Numbered from the stretch's first letter, positions 1-9,371 are shown. The stretch is 64,000 nt of DNA from JADMIH01 sp035274425 (GCA_035274425.1 DATEOC010000090.1:1-64000), one strand, 5' to 3'. Notes: generated from the letters alone by a model not told the origin. A program made the numbers and translations.

Positions 1-42
1 GGGGCTGTCTTCTACCGTCCCTCCGGGGCTGGGAACGTATGT

Positions 43-86
43 AATCAGGTAGCATAATCTGAAATCAGGTATCAGGCTACCTGATT
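43..86. terminator. Imperfect hairpin at the 3' end of the pRiA4b ORF-3-like gene
   Basis: AATCAGGTAGC at 43-53 is complementary to GCTACCTGATT at 76-86, which overlaps the stop codon of the minus-strand gene. It is a plausible terminator, but there is no clear U-run. Bases 1-42 show nothing else recognisable. Confidence 0.35.
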
Positions 87-652
87 CGCCTAAGCTCTTT
101 ATTCACTGCCTCCATGTCAAACTTTTCTGGATCAAACTCACCCCCAGCCCATTCTAGCAAGTCCTCACGCTCAGGGTGGTTAGGGTCACCGATTATATCG
201 AGGAAGCTTTCATAGCTCCAGACGCCTCCCACATCTTCGGGCGGGCAGGCGCGTTTGCCCTTGATGCAGACCGGGTAACGCATACCTTCTTCAGGCGTGG
301 AAATCTTCTCCACGAGTATTTGATGATACCAGCTGTCGCCGAAGTCATACTCATAAATAAACTTGGTCTTCTCATCTGGGGCGACCTGGCTCAACTTGAC
401 CCTTAATTCATCCTGTACCTCTCTGCCAAAGCCAAAGTCCAGTTCGCGTGTGCCATAGTACACGTCTCCAATGATGAACTGGTGAAGGTGGCCATCCTCC
501 CAACCCATGACCGCTTGTAAGATGAGGTGGAGCCTGGCGAGCGTGGTGTCACCGGTTACCTGTATGCGCCTCCAGATGGGAGGTCTGGTATCTTGCAAGG
601 TAACCTTCAATTGGTAGATAGATGTATTCGCGGACTGTTTGGGAGAGAGCAT
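77..652 (-). CDS. Plasmid pRiA4b ORF-3-like protein
   Basis: This is a 191-residue soluble protein. It carries the hallmarks of the pRiA4b ORF-3 family: an N-terminal YQLKVTL..PPIWRR strand pair, a WEDGHLHQF segment, YEYDFGDSWYH near residue 100, and a C-terminal part with CPPEDVGG and the sequence GEFDPEKFD. The molecular role of the family is not established; members are common on chromosomes as well as plasmids. The length is normal for a single-domain member. The gene stands alone, downstream of and in the same direction as the MFS gene. Confidence 0.85.
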   Translation of the reverse strand: MLSPKQSANTSIYQLKVTLQDTRPPIWRRIQVTGDTTLARLHLILQAVMGWEDGHLHQFIIGDVYYGTRELDFGFGREVQDELRVKLSQVAPDEKTKFIYEYDFGDSWYHQILVEKISTPEEGMRYPVCIKGKRACPPEDVGGVWSYESFLDIIGDPNHPEREDLLEWAGGEFDPEKFDMEAVNKELRRIR

Positions 653-709
653 TCTATCTCCCTTGCTACTCTTGTATATCAGTACCCAGAGGGGTCTTAG
701 TGGGGACTT

Positions 710-2272
710 CTAACCAGTGCTATCGCTTTGCTCATCTTGCTTGGCGGTGCCGTGATGTTGCTGCTCAGTGGCCGCCGTGAGCGGGCGAGGCGCCGGGGAG
801 CCTATAGTGAGGGCTGCTTCTGCCTCTTCGGGGGTAACTCCACCTATCGAAAGGGGCCGGGTCTCAGGCGCGGTGCGGCGCTTCATGCGATAAAAGCCGA
901 AGCCCGCGATGAGCGCCACTAATACACCTATCCCCGTCACCGTTTGCACGTAGCCGAGAGAGTCGGCCAGCGCGCCCGCGAAGAATACGGGCACGAGCAA
1001 TATGGCATTGGATACCGTGTAGAAGGCGCTGAAGACGCGGGCGCGTATCTCTTCGGGTGAGCGCTCTTGCAACGCAGTCTGCGCCAGCACAGATATGGAG
1101 CTGTTGAAGCCGCCCAGCACCAGGGTCAGCCCACCCATGAGCACCAGCATCAGCCACGAGGGTGGAGTGACTCCCACCATCCCGAAAATCCAGCTGCTGA
1201 CAGGCTGTATAAGCGCGAATATCACCAGGGTCACGCCCGCCGCCAGCAGGCTCCGGTTTATCAGGTCCTCGCGATTCGACTCGTTTGATATGCGCCCTAC
1301 CAGTATCACCCCTATCACCAGGCCGATACCGCCCGGTAGGAGCACATAGAAAAGCTGGTTGGGGTCTATCCCCAGCACCTGCTTTAGGAAGCCCGGCCCG
1401 ATGGTGCCAAGCATCATAAATACCGCGATGGCGATGGACCAGTAGATGATGGCGCTTCCCACGGCCCGGTCCTGGCGTATGAAAGACCAACCCTCGACCA
1501 GCTCACCCCAGGCGGTGTCTATGCCGCTCTTGAGCATCTGCCACCTGGTCGTGGGCGTAGCCTTGCCGTCCCTGCCACGTAGCAGCTCCCCCATCGTCTC
1601 AATGGGCTTATCTTTCGGCAAGAAATATGTCACAGCCGCAGCCGCCAGGCACAAAATGCAGATGACAATGTACAGCCCCGCGAAGTTCTGGTTGAATATC
1701 GTCCCTATGAGCAGCGGCCCCAGTACCACGAACCCGCCCAACGCCGTGCCCGTCAGCGTAAGGTTGAAGAGGGAATTGGCCGCCACCAACTCTTCTTTCT
1801 TTACCACCAGCGGTATCATCGAGGCTTCCGCCGGACTGAAGAACTGGCTCACCGCTGAGAATAGAAGCGTCACTGTATATATCAACGGTAGCACAGCCCC
1901 CGCGCCCCAGCTCTTGTCGGTGAAGATGTAGGCCAGCACCAGCACGCCGCGAGCTATGTTCGTGGCTATAAGCATGGTGCGCTTGGAGTTGCGCTCGACG
2001 AAGACGCCCGCGATGGCCGCGAAGAGAATTCCAGGGATGGTGAAGGCAATAATCACGCCACCTACCGCCGTGCTCGACTCCGTCAGGTGGAAGACCTGTT
2101 GCACCAGCGCGATATTGACGATCTGTTGCGCCGTCTGCGACACTATTTGCGCCAGCCACAGCTTCAGGAAGTCCCGATTCTTGAGCACGTCGCGCATCGT
2201 TGACGTCTCTTCAGCCTTGACTCGCTGGTGTTGATGCTCGTGGCCGCTTGTCGCGCGTTCTTCTTTGATCAT
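710..2272 (-). CDS. MFS transporter (EntS/MFS_3-like exporter)
   Basis: A 520-residue membrane protein with about twelve hydrophobic segments from residue 35 to 465. It starts with the MFS motif RDFLKLWLAQIVSQ, and a loop FVERNSKRTMLI lies at the usual position of MFS motif A. The best match is the MFS_3 group of proton-driven drug or siderophore exporters; the substrate cannot be told. The last 55 residues are a polar Pro/Gln-rich cytoplasmic tail. The ATG at 2272 has only a weak ribosome-binding site. A second ATG at 2197, just before the first helix, is an alternative start. Confidence 0.85.
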   Translation of the reverse strand: MIKEERATSGHEHQHQRVKAEETSTMRDVLKNRDFLKLWLAQIVSQTAQQIVNIALVQQVFHLTESSTAVGGVIIAFTIPGILFAAIAGVFVERNSKRTMLIATNIARGVLVLAYIFTDKSWGAGAVLPLIYTVTLLFSAVSQFFSPAEASMIPLVVKKEELVAANSLFNLTLTGTALGGFVVLGPLLIGTIFNQNFAGLYIVICILCLAAAAVTYFLPKDKPIETMGELLRGRDGKATPTTRWQMLKSGIDTAWGELVEGWSFIRQDRAVGSAIIYWSIAIAVFMMLGTIGPGFLKQVLGIDPNQLFYVLLPGGIGLVIGVILVGRISNESNREDLINRSLLAAGVTLVIFALIQPVSSWIFGMVGVTPPSWLMLVLMGGLTLVLGGFNSSISVLAQTALQERSPEEIRARVFSAFYTVSNAILLVPVFFAGALADSLGYVQTVTGIGVLVALIAGFGFYRMKRRTAPETRPLSIGGVTPEEAEAALTIGSPAPRPLTAATEQQHHGTAKQDEQSDSTG

Positions 2273-2365
2273 ATCGACTCGTAGTAGGAAATTCGAAGTG
2301 CGTGAAGTGCGTAACGGGTGGAGTTATTTACAGGCCCTTACGCTATTCGCAGTACGTAATTTGCA

Positions 2366-2581
2366 TTATATCGCATTTTCTGTCTCTAAACGTTGCACCA
2401 GCTTTTTTACCCGGCGCTCAAACTCCGAGCGTGGTAGTAGCACTTTGTGGTCGCACTTGACGCAGCGCATACCGATGTCGCCCCCCACGCGCACCACTCG
2501 CCAATCATAACTCCCGCAGGGGTGCGGTTTCCTCAAGGTATACACATCCCCGATGCGTATATCCATCGGCTCTACAGGCAT
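2366..2581 (-). CDS. DUF951 family protein
   Basis: A 71-residue basic protein matching DUF951: an RIGDVYTLRKPHPCG segment, then GGDIGMRCVKC with two cysteines that resemble a zinc knuckle, and a C-terminal Arg/Lys helix. The function of the family is unknown; nucleic-acid binding is an inference from charge and the CxxC pair. The open frame runs 76 codons further upstream, but that part is translated tandem repeat. The ATG at 2581, preceded by GGAAAGGACC, gives the normal family length. Its promoter lies against a heptamer array (see 2608-2616). Confidence 0.85.
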   Translation of the reverse strand: MPVEPMDIRIGDVYTLRKPHPCGSYDWRVVRVGGDIGMRCVKCDHKVLLPRSEFERRVKKLVQRLETENAI

Positions 2582-2607
2582 GTTTCGGTCCTTTCCACGT
2601 GTGGAAG

Positions 2608-2616
2608 GTATTATAT
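2608..2616 (-). promoter_or_regulatory. Extended -10 promoter for the DUF951 gene
   Basis: Read on the minus strand, TGATATAAT is a consensus extended -10 (TGnTATAAT). The region where a -35 would lie is the (GTCGTCC)n array, which has no good -35 hexamer. This fits a promoter that works without a -35. The leader would be about 20-25 nt. Confidence 0.6.
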
Positions 2617-2750
2617 CACAGACGACGGACGACGGACGACGGACGACGGACGACGGACGACGGACAACAGTAAGCAGTAGGCAGTAGGCAGTATTTTGAA
2701 GCTGTAGGCCGACCCGATACAAGCTGAGAATGGTGGAGAGGGCCACAAAC

Positions 2751-2788
2751 CGCAACCTACATAACCTTCTCTTAACGTGTAGGTTGCG
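2751..2788. repeat. TTAAG-loop hairpin, copy A
   Basis: An 11-bp perfect stem (CGCAACCTACA with TGTAGGTTGCG) closes a 16-nt loop. Read on the minus strand the loop starts CGTTAAGAGAAGG. The flank GGGCCACAAAC at 2740-2750 also precedes copy B at 12634, where the loop is in the opposite orientation. Confidence 0.75.
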
Positions 2789-2825
2789 CTTTAAAAGGGT
2801 GTTGAACAATGCATGTAAAAGAGTA

Positions 2826-2902
2826 TCATTCCGAACGGATCAGGAATCTAAAGCTCTATCCATACATCTAAGCACGGAGATTCCTCACTCCGTTCGGAAT
2901 GA
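2826..2902. repeat. Dispersed TCATTCCGAACG hairpin element, copy 1
   Basis: Inverted arms begin TCATTCCGAACGG and end CCGTTCGGAATGA, each followed inward by a GGAATCT/AGATTCC block. It is homologous to the copies at 12922-13002 and 54234-54317. The outer motif GTGTTGAACAATGC at 2802 resembles the outer ends of the other copies. Confidence 0.85.
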
Positions 2903-3020
2903 CAGGGAAAATGGTGCTTCGTTACGACATGCTCCCTTTGCTGTAAGGAGAGACCAAAACCGAACCGCTCACTTAAGGAAAGTCTATGTACGGTCCGCTT
3001 TTACACTCTGCTTGAGAATC

Positions 3021-3082
<62 letters not shown>

Positions 3083-3149
3083 TCGTCTGTCGTCCGTCGT
3101 CCGTCGTCCGTCGTCCGTCGTCCGTCGTCCGTCGTCCGTCGTCCCGAAG

Positions 3150-3179
3150 TTGACACCCCCAGACCGCAGGTGCTATCAT
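3150..3179 (+). promoter_or_regulatory. Sigma70-like promoter for the methyltransferase gene
   Basis: TTGACA at 3150-3155, an 18-bp spacer and TATCAT at 3174-3179. The -35 hexamer begins 5 bp after the last heptamer unit. The predicted leader is about 33 nt. Confidence 0.7.
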
Positions 3180-3218
3180 CCTTCGGTTAGACTCAATTCC
3201 CTCAGAGGAGTATTCCCA

Positions 3219-4124
3219 TTGAAGATAGGTCCTGATGACCTCGTGCTGGACGTGGGGAGCGGGCACAGCCCCAACCCGCGCAGCGACGTGCTATGCGACC
3301 GCTATATCGAAGACGACACCGAGCGTGGCGGGGCCATCCAGGTTGATCGCCCGCTCATCGTCGCTGACGGCCACAATCTCCCCTTCAAAGATAAGGCGTT
3401 CGACTACGTTATCGCCTCGCACATCATCGAGCACATGGACGACCCCCGGCGCTTCTGCTCGGAGCTTGAGCGCGTCTCTAAGCGTGGCTTCATCGCGTCA
3501 CCTACCGAGCTTGCGGAGCACATGTTTTACTGGTCGTTCCATAAGTGGTACGTCAACAAAATGGGTGACAAGCTGGTGCTGCACCCTAAAGTGAACGTGC
3601 CCAACATCTTCGGGGACCTCTTCGACTATTTTTACGAATACAACCCCTGGTTCGCACGCTTCCACCGCTCGGTGCCCGACCTCTTCTGGATGGAGTACGA
3701 GTGGGAAGGCCACATCAACATAGAGATGCGCGATAGCTCGCCTCTCAACCTGGACGATCCCCGCGTCCTCAAGCGCATGGCCGTGCCGAGAGAGTCGCCT
3801 GTTACCTCGGTAAAGCGCACTGCTATAACGGTTGCCGATGAGTTTCTGCCCAAGGCCGCCAAGAAGCTGATAACCAGGCTGCGCCGCCAGAAGCGCGCCC
3901 CCACCCGCAAGCTCAACCTCGAAACTATACTTGCTTGCCCCGCCTGCGGTAGCGGCGTAAAGATGTTGCGAGATGCCGTCAAATGCAACGGTTGCAATCG
4001 CGTCTACCCCATAGAGCACGGCTTCCCCATGATGCTCCTCGACCAGGATATGCGACACAGGCCGGAGGATGGAGCAAGCGCGGAGGAGCGTGAGGTGGCT
4101 GCAAGCGGAGGCGTGGCGAAATGA
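3219..4124 (+). CDS. SAM-dependent methyltransferase with Trm112-like zinc tail
   Basis: A 301-residue class I methyltransferase. The SAM-binding loop is DVGSGHSPNP at residues 11-20 and motif IV is YVIASHIIEHMDD. The last 50 residues hold CPAC...CNGC and PIEHGFPMML, a Trm112-like zinc domain usual in methyltransferases acting on large substrates. The substrate is unknown. The frame is open back to 2730, but that part is translated repeat. The start is taken as TTG 3219 because AGAGGAG sits 8 nt upstream and a good promoter lies at 3150. It overlaps the next gene by ATGA, so the two are probably co-translated. Confidence 0.85.
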   Translation: MKIGPDDLVLDVGSGHSPNPRSDVLCDRYIEDDTERGGAIQVDRPLIVADGHNLPFKDKAFDYVIASHIIEHMDDPRRFCSELERVSKRGFIASPTELAEHMFYWSFHKWYVNKMGDKLVLHPKVNVPNIFGDLFDYFYEYNPWFARFHRSVPDLFWMEYEWEGHINIEMRDSSPLNLDDPRVLKRMAVPRESPVTSVKRTAITVADEFLPKAAKKLITRLRRQKRAPTRKLNLETILACPACGSGVKMLRDAVKCNGCNRVYPIEHGFPMMLLDQDMRHRPEDGASAEEREVAASGGVAK

Positions 4125-4762
4125 AGAAGATTATTTTCCTTGCTGCGGTCTTGCTTTTGGTTGCCATCCCCTATGGACGGGTAATCTTAAGTACAGAGGC
4201 GTCAGAGCCTGCTAATACGGGTTCGACAAAGACTTATTCTCCGGAGAGCCTGCAAGGCTCAGCCTCGCCCACTATCGCGTTCCCTTACATCAACATTACT
4301 AAGGCCGACTATGAGGCTGCTCTGGCTAAGTGGCGCTCACATGGCATCCAGGACTATGAAATGCAGGTTAGCGGGTCCACGAATTCTTACCCATATATTT
4401 ACTCCTTTTCTGAAACAGATCGAGTCCGTGGGCCGGTGGCGGAGGTCATTTATTACTCATGTACCGGCATCTGCATGACTATAACTATGTCCACCGCTAC
4501 GCCACTACATAAAGCCTGGAGTGTAGAGGATATGTTCACGACTATTCAAGAGATAGTTGATGACCCACAGGGGACGTACTCCAGCAGAGGCGTGCGCTAT
4601 GAGGTAGCTTTTGACCCGGTTTATAGCTATCCTACGTTGATTGACGTTATCCCGGTCAGTGTGGACCATGGTTGGGGCAAAACGGTCGTACAGGGGATAA
4701 CTATACTCAAGGCATCTAGCTCCCCTATAATACCTTCATACACGGCTGAACCAGTTCCCTAA
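4121..4762 (+). CDS. Secreted DUF6174-like protein
   Basis: A 213-residue protein with an N-terminal signal or anchor segment (residues 4-20). A domain around residues 60-190 resembles DUF6174: it starts ADYEAALAKWRSHGIQDYEM and ends FDPVYSYPTLIDVIP. The function is unknown. It starts inside the stop codon of the methyltransferase gene (ATGA), with GGAGG 11 nt upstream. It is paralogous to the next gene, which shares the KWR...YE opening and FDP..YP motifs. Two cysteines (CTGIC) lie mid-domain. Confidence 0.7.
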   Translation: MKKIIFLAAVLLLVAIPYGRVILSTEASEPANTGSTKTYSPESLQGSASPTIAFPYINITKADYEAALAKWRSHGIQDYEMQVSGSTNSYPYIYSFSETDRVRGPVAEVIYYSCTGICMTITMSTATPLHKAWSVEDMFTTIQEIVDDPQGTYSSRGVRYEVAFDPVYSYPTLIDVIPVSVDHGWGKTVVQGITILKASSSPIIPSYTAEPVP

Positions 4763-4784
4763 AACGCCCCAAGGAACATACTGT

Positions 4785-5672
4785 ATGAAGGTCATGCGCC
4801 TCCGCTTCATCTTACTCATCTCTCTATTCGCTATCTTCTTTATAACCGCGTGCGACCCGGACGAGAAGCCCACGCCGACCCGCATACCATCCACCCCTAC
4901 GCCTGTGTCGTCGCCTACCCCTCCAGGTACGCCCACCTCCACTCCAACACCGACAACCACCCCTACCGCGACCAACACGGCCACGCCCACCAGCACCCCC
5001 ACCGAGACCCCCCAGCCGACCTTCGTCAGCCAGCCGGGGCCGCAGCCTACCACGCTCGTGACAAAAGGCGCGGCTGAAGCGCGTGCGAAATACGATGAAG
5101 GCTTTGCGAAGTGGCGCGCACAGAACGTAATTGAGTACGAGGTGGTGGTGCAGAACAACTCCACCGCGCAGTTCGCCGGCATGTGGACCCTCCACGTGAG
5201 CGGACCCCAGATAGACGTGGTCAGCTACTCCGCGCCTAACGTCATTACCCCCACGACACCACCCGATTTCATGGTCGGAGAGGCGCTGAAGTTCATGACT
5301 GTGGACGGCCTCTTCGCCTCGATTGACGCCAGGCTGACCTCCGAGGGGTTCGGCACCGCGCTGGAGCAGAGGGTTGATTACATCTCCACATTCGACCCTG
5401 AGCTTGGGTACCCCATCTCGGTGGAGATACGGCCCAAGCCAAACAACAAAGGGCAAGACCTCGCCAGCAGCACTATCGTCAAACGGCTTACCATCATCAA
5501 GCGCAGCGCTCCTCCCGCCCCACCTACACCCATCCCTCCTACGACAGTCCCGCCCCCGCCAACGAACATTATCGCGTCCGCCGTCGTATCCCCGTCAGCT
5601 CCTACGACCTTGCCCAGCCCTTCGGCCCTGGCTACCTCTTCGCCTGCGAGAACACCCAGCCCCATCCCATAG
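4785..5672 (+). CDS. DUF6174-like lipoprotein
   Basis: A 295-residue lipoprotein. The signal peptide ends in lipobox ITAC with Cys at about residue 23. A Thr/Pro-rich stalk runs to about residue 85. A DUF6174-like domain follows (KYDEGFAKWRAQNVIEYE ... FDPELGYPISVEI), and then a second Pro/Thr-rich tail of about 60 residues. AAGGAA precedes the ATG. It lies 22 bp after its paralogue, so the pair looks like a tandem duplication within one operon. Function unknown. Confidence 0.75.
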   Translation: MKVMRLRFILLISLFAIFFITACDPDEKPTPTRIPSTPTPVSSPTPPGTPTSTPTPTTTPTATNTATPTSTPTETPQPTFVSQPGPQPTTLVTKGAAEARAKYDEGFAKWRAQNVIEYEVVVQNNSTAQFAGMWTLHVSGPQIDVVSYSAPNVITPTTPPDFMVGEALKFMTVDGLFASIDARLTSEGFGTALEQRVDYISTFDPELGYPISVEIRPKPNNKGQDLASSTIVKRLTIIKRSAPPAPPTPIPPTTVPPPPTNIIASAVVSPSAPTTLPSPSALATSSPARTPSPIP

Positions 5673-5729
5673 TTGAAGGTAGGGTCAGTACGATTGCGAG
5701 CGCGTGGTGTAGAGCTAAACTACCGGCAT

Positions 5730-6497
5730 ATGCAGCCTAAAGTACAACCTGGCACGTACCCTTCTCTCAACCTGCGCAAACCGCTGGCGGTGTCGGCTAC
5801 CCTTATCGGATACAGTAACGCCCTGGCGGCGCTGGCGTACGCCCGTGGTTGGAGCACAGAGCTAACCTTCCGCTATATCAACCCGGTATCTCTGTTGCTG
5901 CTGGTCCCTTATACTGCGAAGCAAGAGGGTGGGTTGAAGGGGGCCGGCTTGCATAAGGAGGGAATGGCCGCGTCCGCTGCATGGGGAGTGCCCGTAGGGC
6001 TGGGGTTGGCGGCAGTCTCTATCTTTTTCTTCGCGAACCCATTCATTTCCGACGCGCCGCTGAATTACAAACCTATCACGGACATGAGTCAGGGAGAGCT
6101 GCTCCTGGATGTGCTGGTGAGGGTGCCGGTCAGCATCGCGTTCTTCGAAGAGTTGGCTTTTCGCGGGTTGCTGTACGGGATGTTGAAGCGCAGAACCTCT
6201 GCATAGAAGGCGATTGCGCTCAGCTCGGCGGCTTTCGGCCTGTGGCACATGGGCGTGACGGCTATTTCAGCGATGCAGACCAGCTTAGCATCGGCCAATA
6301 AGCTACCGGAGTTCCTCCAGGACTATGTGGTACCGTTGGGGGCGGTAGGGGGCGCTATAGTGACAGGGCTGGCGGGCGTGGCGTTCGGGGTGTTGCGTGA
6401 GCGTACGGGCAACCTGGCCGGCTCTATCATGGCGCACTGGATCGCGGATGCATTGATGATCGCGGCACTGTGGTGGATGGCTAACGGCGGGAAGTGA
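5730..6497 (+). pseudogene. CPBP family membrane protease, interrupted by in-frame TAG
   Basis: One reading frame encodes a full CPBP (Abi) membrane protease except for an amber codon at 6204-6206. Motif 1 (FFEELAFRG) lies before the stop; motif 2 (AAFGLWHM) and motif 3 (HWIADAL) lie after it in the same frame. No frame change is needed. The stop falls in RRTSA*KAIALSSAAFG, where related proteins often have Trp, so TGG to TAG is the simplest cause. The start is taken as ATG 5730; a TTG directly after the preceding gene (5673) is also possible. It may be a young pseudogene, a sequencing error or a readthrough site. Confidence 0.8.
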
Positions 6498-6550
6498 CGG
6501 TCACCTCGGCGCGTTACTGGAAATCCTCTCAGCGATAAGTTCTAGTTTAA

Positions 6551-6600
6551 TAGGAGTAAGGGAGGCGGGGCGTATGATGGCCCTGCCTCCCTTACTCCTA
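6551..6600. terminator. Bidirectional palindromic terminator
   Basis: TAGGAGTAAGGGAGGC pairs with GCCTCCCTTACTCCTA around a short loop, with one mismatch in the longer stem. It lies between convergent genes. Confidence 0.7.
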
Positions 6601-6614
6601 TTTACGGCTATATA

Positions 6615-7958
6615 TCAGGGTTGGATTGCGGCCATAGCGCGCTGTATCGCAGCCGTATTAGTGCCGCTCACGAACATTATCTGGTCGCCTGAACGCTTCA
6701 AGCCCCATGCGCGGCCCCGGTCCATCCAGAGTCCATCCTTCTTGTTGAAGAGCTTGAAGCTCTGGGTAAGCGCCTCTTCCCACTCGTTAGCGTCTCGCGT
6801 GGTGTCCCAGCGCGAGCCCATGATTGTAACGTAGTCTTTGCCATTGCTGTAGAGGGTGTAGAGCGCGCCTCCCCAACCCTCAGCTGCCTCGAAGGTTCGC
6901 TGGTAATTCTCCAGGAGCATTACGTGCAGGTCGAACTCACCGAGGGTGTCGGTCTCAAGGGCATTCCACCCCACGCCTAGCGCATCGTTGAGGGGCGGTA
7001 AGGTCACGGGTTTCGGATCATCTCGCGGCGTGGAGAGGTACTTGTCAGGGTGCATTATCTGCTCGGTCGAGCGCGGCGGGTCGGTGAATGCCTTGTCTAT
7101 TGGCTTGTAGTTACCCGGGTCTGACAGCGCCAGCACAAACCGCGATCCGAACTTATAGGGGAACTGCCACCCCTCTTGCAGGTACACAGGTGCGCGGCCA
7201 GGCACGGGCGGAGCGCCCCCGCTGCTCTCGTCGTACATCTGGTAGAACTCACCCATCGTCATGTACCGCGAGGCGTACAGTAGCCCCGACACGGTAGCAT
7301 CTCCTTCGACCAACGAGCGTATCGCCATCGCCTGGTCGCTGTCCATCTCTCTAGGGAGGAGTTTCTGGAGATCGTGATGCTGGTCCTGAAGGCTATGCAC
7401 AAACTCATGCGCCAATGTCTCTTTCGCGCCGGGTGAGAGGCTCGTGCCATCGGTGCGAACGAACAACTCCTTCTTCTCATGGTCGTAATATCCCAAGACA
7501 GACTCGCCAGCGAAATCTATCTCCATCTGCCGGAAGTCCGTCGAGCGGTCATCGATCATCAACAATAGCCACAGCCGGGTGGCGTCGCGGGCGGCCATCT
7601 CAGGCGTGTACTCCTGGAGGGTCTGCTGCATCATGCTGTAGCGCATCTCCTCCCGCGAGATAAAGTGCTCCGGGACCTTAGACTTGGGCTTGAGGCCGCG
7701 CATCTTTGCCGTGTCCGCCTCCACTTGCGCGAGCTGGCGCTCTACCTCCTTCGTGTCGAGGGCAATGGTGGGTGGCGGCGCGGGAGTGGAGGTTGGCGTC
7801 GGCTCGACGGTGGGTGTGGGCGTCACCTCCGGCAGGGGCGTAATCACAGATAAGCGCAACGTAGGCTTCTTGGGCTGATTCAGACTCTCCTCAGGCGTGT
7901 CGCAGGCCACGAGCAGGCACGCGCAGAAAGCGCAGAGGAGTATAAAGTATCGTCGCAT
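6615..7958 (-). CDS. Lipoprotein zinc metalloprotease (HEXXH)
   Basis: A 447-residue lipoprotein. The signal peptide has lipobox LVAC with Cys19, and a Thr/Pro stalk covers residues 35-65. A putative zinc peptidase domain contains HEFVH at 184-188, followed by SLVEGDAT, whose Glu218 is a likely third ligand as in gluzincins. No named family is certain; the target is probably extracellular. AGAAGGAC lies 8 nt before the ATG. Confidence 0.75.
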   Translation of the reverse strand: MRRYFILLCAFCACLLVACDTPEESLNQPKKPTLRLSVITPLPEVTPTPTVEPTPTSTPAPPPTIALDTKEVERQLAQVEADTAKMRGLKPKSKVPEHFISREEMRYSMMQQTLQEYTPEMAARDATRLWLLLMIDDRSTDFRQMEIDFAGESVLGYYDHEKKELFVRTDGTSLSPGAKETLAHEFVHSLQDQHHDLQKLLPREMDSDQAMAIRSLVEGDATVSGLLYASRYMTMGEFYQMYDESSGGAPPVPGRAPVYLQEGWQFPYKFGSRFVLALSDPGNYKPIDKAFTDPPRSTEQIMHPDKYLSTPRDDPKPVTLPPLNDALGVGWNALETDTLGEFDLHVMLLENYQRTFEAAEGWGGALYTLYSNGKDYVTIMGSRWDTTRDANEWEEALTQSFKLFNKKDGLWMDRGRAWGLKRSGDQIMFVSGTNTAAIQRAMAAIQP

Positions 7959-8111
7959 AGCACAGTCCTTCTAAGTAGCATGAATAGCGAGGTAAAGTAT
8001 CTCACCTCCATACTACAATTTGCTGTGCTCTATACCTATCCCCAACATTTCCTATAGGGTAAGGACAATCGTCCTTAGTCCATTAGAGCCGTGCATGAAC
8101 AGCCTGTATAT

Positions 8112-8160
8112 TAGACGAAGGATGAATGAAATTATTCCGTCCTTCGTCCTTCGTCCTATA
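8112..8160. repeat. Short foldback of CCTTCGT heptamers
   Basis: AGACGAAGGATGAA on the left pairs imperfectly with the TTCCGTCCTTCGTCCTTCGTC side on the right. It lies just after the rhomboid gene (minus strand) and may serve as its terminator. Confidence 0.6.
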
Positions 8161-8165
8161 AACTC

Positions 8166-9371
8166 TTACCTCATTATCAATCCTATAGTCAGCAGCACGG
8201 CTGCCAGCAACGTAATAACGGAGAATACACCTGCGTAATAAGCTATTTTATTGGTCGGTATTGGAAAGATGGGATCATTCCCCCTTATGAATACAAGGCC
8301 CAATATTACCCCTGCTACCAACCCTCCTAGATGTGCCGCGTTATCGATATAGCTGAAAGCTATCACTCCGAGAGCGGCAATCAAGGCTATGCTATACAAC
8401 ATAGACCGGAGAAAACCAGGCGGTAAGTGTTTCCTGTGAAAGTATCCAAGCATAGTGAGGAAGCCGATCAGACCCATTAGCCCACCTGAGACACCTACGG
8501 AAGTCGCGGGCAACAGGAGCAAGCTGAAAATGCTTCCACTCACAATAGAGAGTAAAAGGAGGAGAGAGAATAAAGCCCATCCGGCCATCGCCTCTACAAC
8601 CGAGCCAAGCACCAGGAGCGTCAATACGTTGAAGTACAGGTGCAGGAAATTGGCATGTAGCAAAGGTCCCGTGAGCAATCGCCACACTTCTCCTTCCCAT
8701 ACGGCATCCTTCACCAGCCCTGCTGCCTCGATAGGTAGCTCCTTCCTGAGAATGATACTCGATATAGTCGTGAAGAACTGTAGCAGCGCAATGAGCAAAA
8801 TAGATACGCATAGGCCCCAGGTTACTAGAGCTTTCTGGCTCCCGGTCCATGCCCTGTAGCGCGCCGTCGCGACATCCTGGGCCATCTTATCGAGCGTATA
8901 ATTCTCCAGCTTGCGTAGCTCCCAGATGCTTTGCGCCAGCGGGAGAACGCCTAAAGCGAAAATATTGATAAGGTAAATCGGAAGGAGAGCAGGCCGGCTA
9001 AGATTCACGATACCCAACAAGCCCCATAGGAGTGTGGAAGCAATACTCCAATTGCGCACCTGTGTGTACCGCCGAGTATTGCGTTGCACGATGGTGTCAA
9101 AGAGGCCAGGCACCTCTTCGGGAGGGACCATCCTGGGGTGATCCGGCGTCCAGACGAGGCGAATGCTGCCATTCTTATCTTTGATTACAGCGTGCGCCAG
9201 TTCCCCCCAACCATCACAACCTACCCTGCGTCTCCTCTTCAAGTAGCCATACTCATGCTCAACAGGTTTCTCGGGAAAGGCGTGCGGTGACGCCCAGGGC
9301 GGCAGCGCCTTCTGCTCGATCCCGCTTTTGTCTCTAGCTATGTTTTGTTGATGGTATGGAGTGCTACACAT
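8166..9371 (-). CDS. Rhomboid family intramembrane serine protease
   Basis: A 401-residue protein. Residues 1-100 are soluble, then come a two-helix region (110-150) and a rhomboid core of six helices (185-390). Key residues are present: HANFLHLYFN (H239, H244, N248), catalytic Ser295 in GVSGG and His347 in AHLGG. The core is therefore expected to be active, cleaving membrane-anchored proteins within the bilayer. The N-terminal 180 residues are an extra domain of unknown role. The substrate cannot be predicted. Confidence 0.9.
   Translation of the reverse strand: MCSTPYHQQNIARDKSGIEQKALPPWASPHAFPEKPVEHEYGYLKRRRRVGCDGWGELAHAVIKDKNGSIRLVWTPDHPRMVPPEEVPGLFDTIVQRNTRRYTQVRNWSIASTLLWGLLGIVNLSRPALLPIYLINIFALGVLPLAQSIWELRKLENYTLDKMAQDVATARYRAWTGSQKALVTWGLCVSILLIALLQFFTTISSIILRKELPIEAAGLVKDAVWEGEVWRLLTGPLLHANFLHLYFNVLTLLVLGSVVEAMAGWALFSLLLLLSIVSGSIFSLLLLPATSVGVSGGLMGLIGFLTMLGYFHRKHLPPGFLRSMLYSIALIAALGVIAFSYIDNAAHLGGLVAGVILGLVFIRGNDPIFPIPTNKIAYYAGVFSVITLLAAVLLTIGLIMR

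Noticed and set aside
864..1490. 208-codon frame on the minus strand
   Set aside because: Shadow of the MFS transporter gene in another frame; Arg/Gly/Pro-rich without domain sense.
4824..5456. 210-codon minus-strand frame
   Set aside because: Antisense to the DUF6174-like lipoprotein; Arg/Gly-rich because of the Thr/Pro linker on the other strand.
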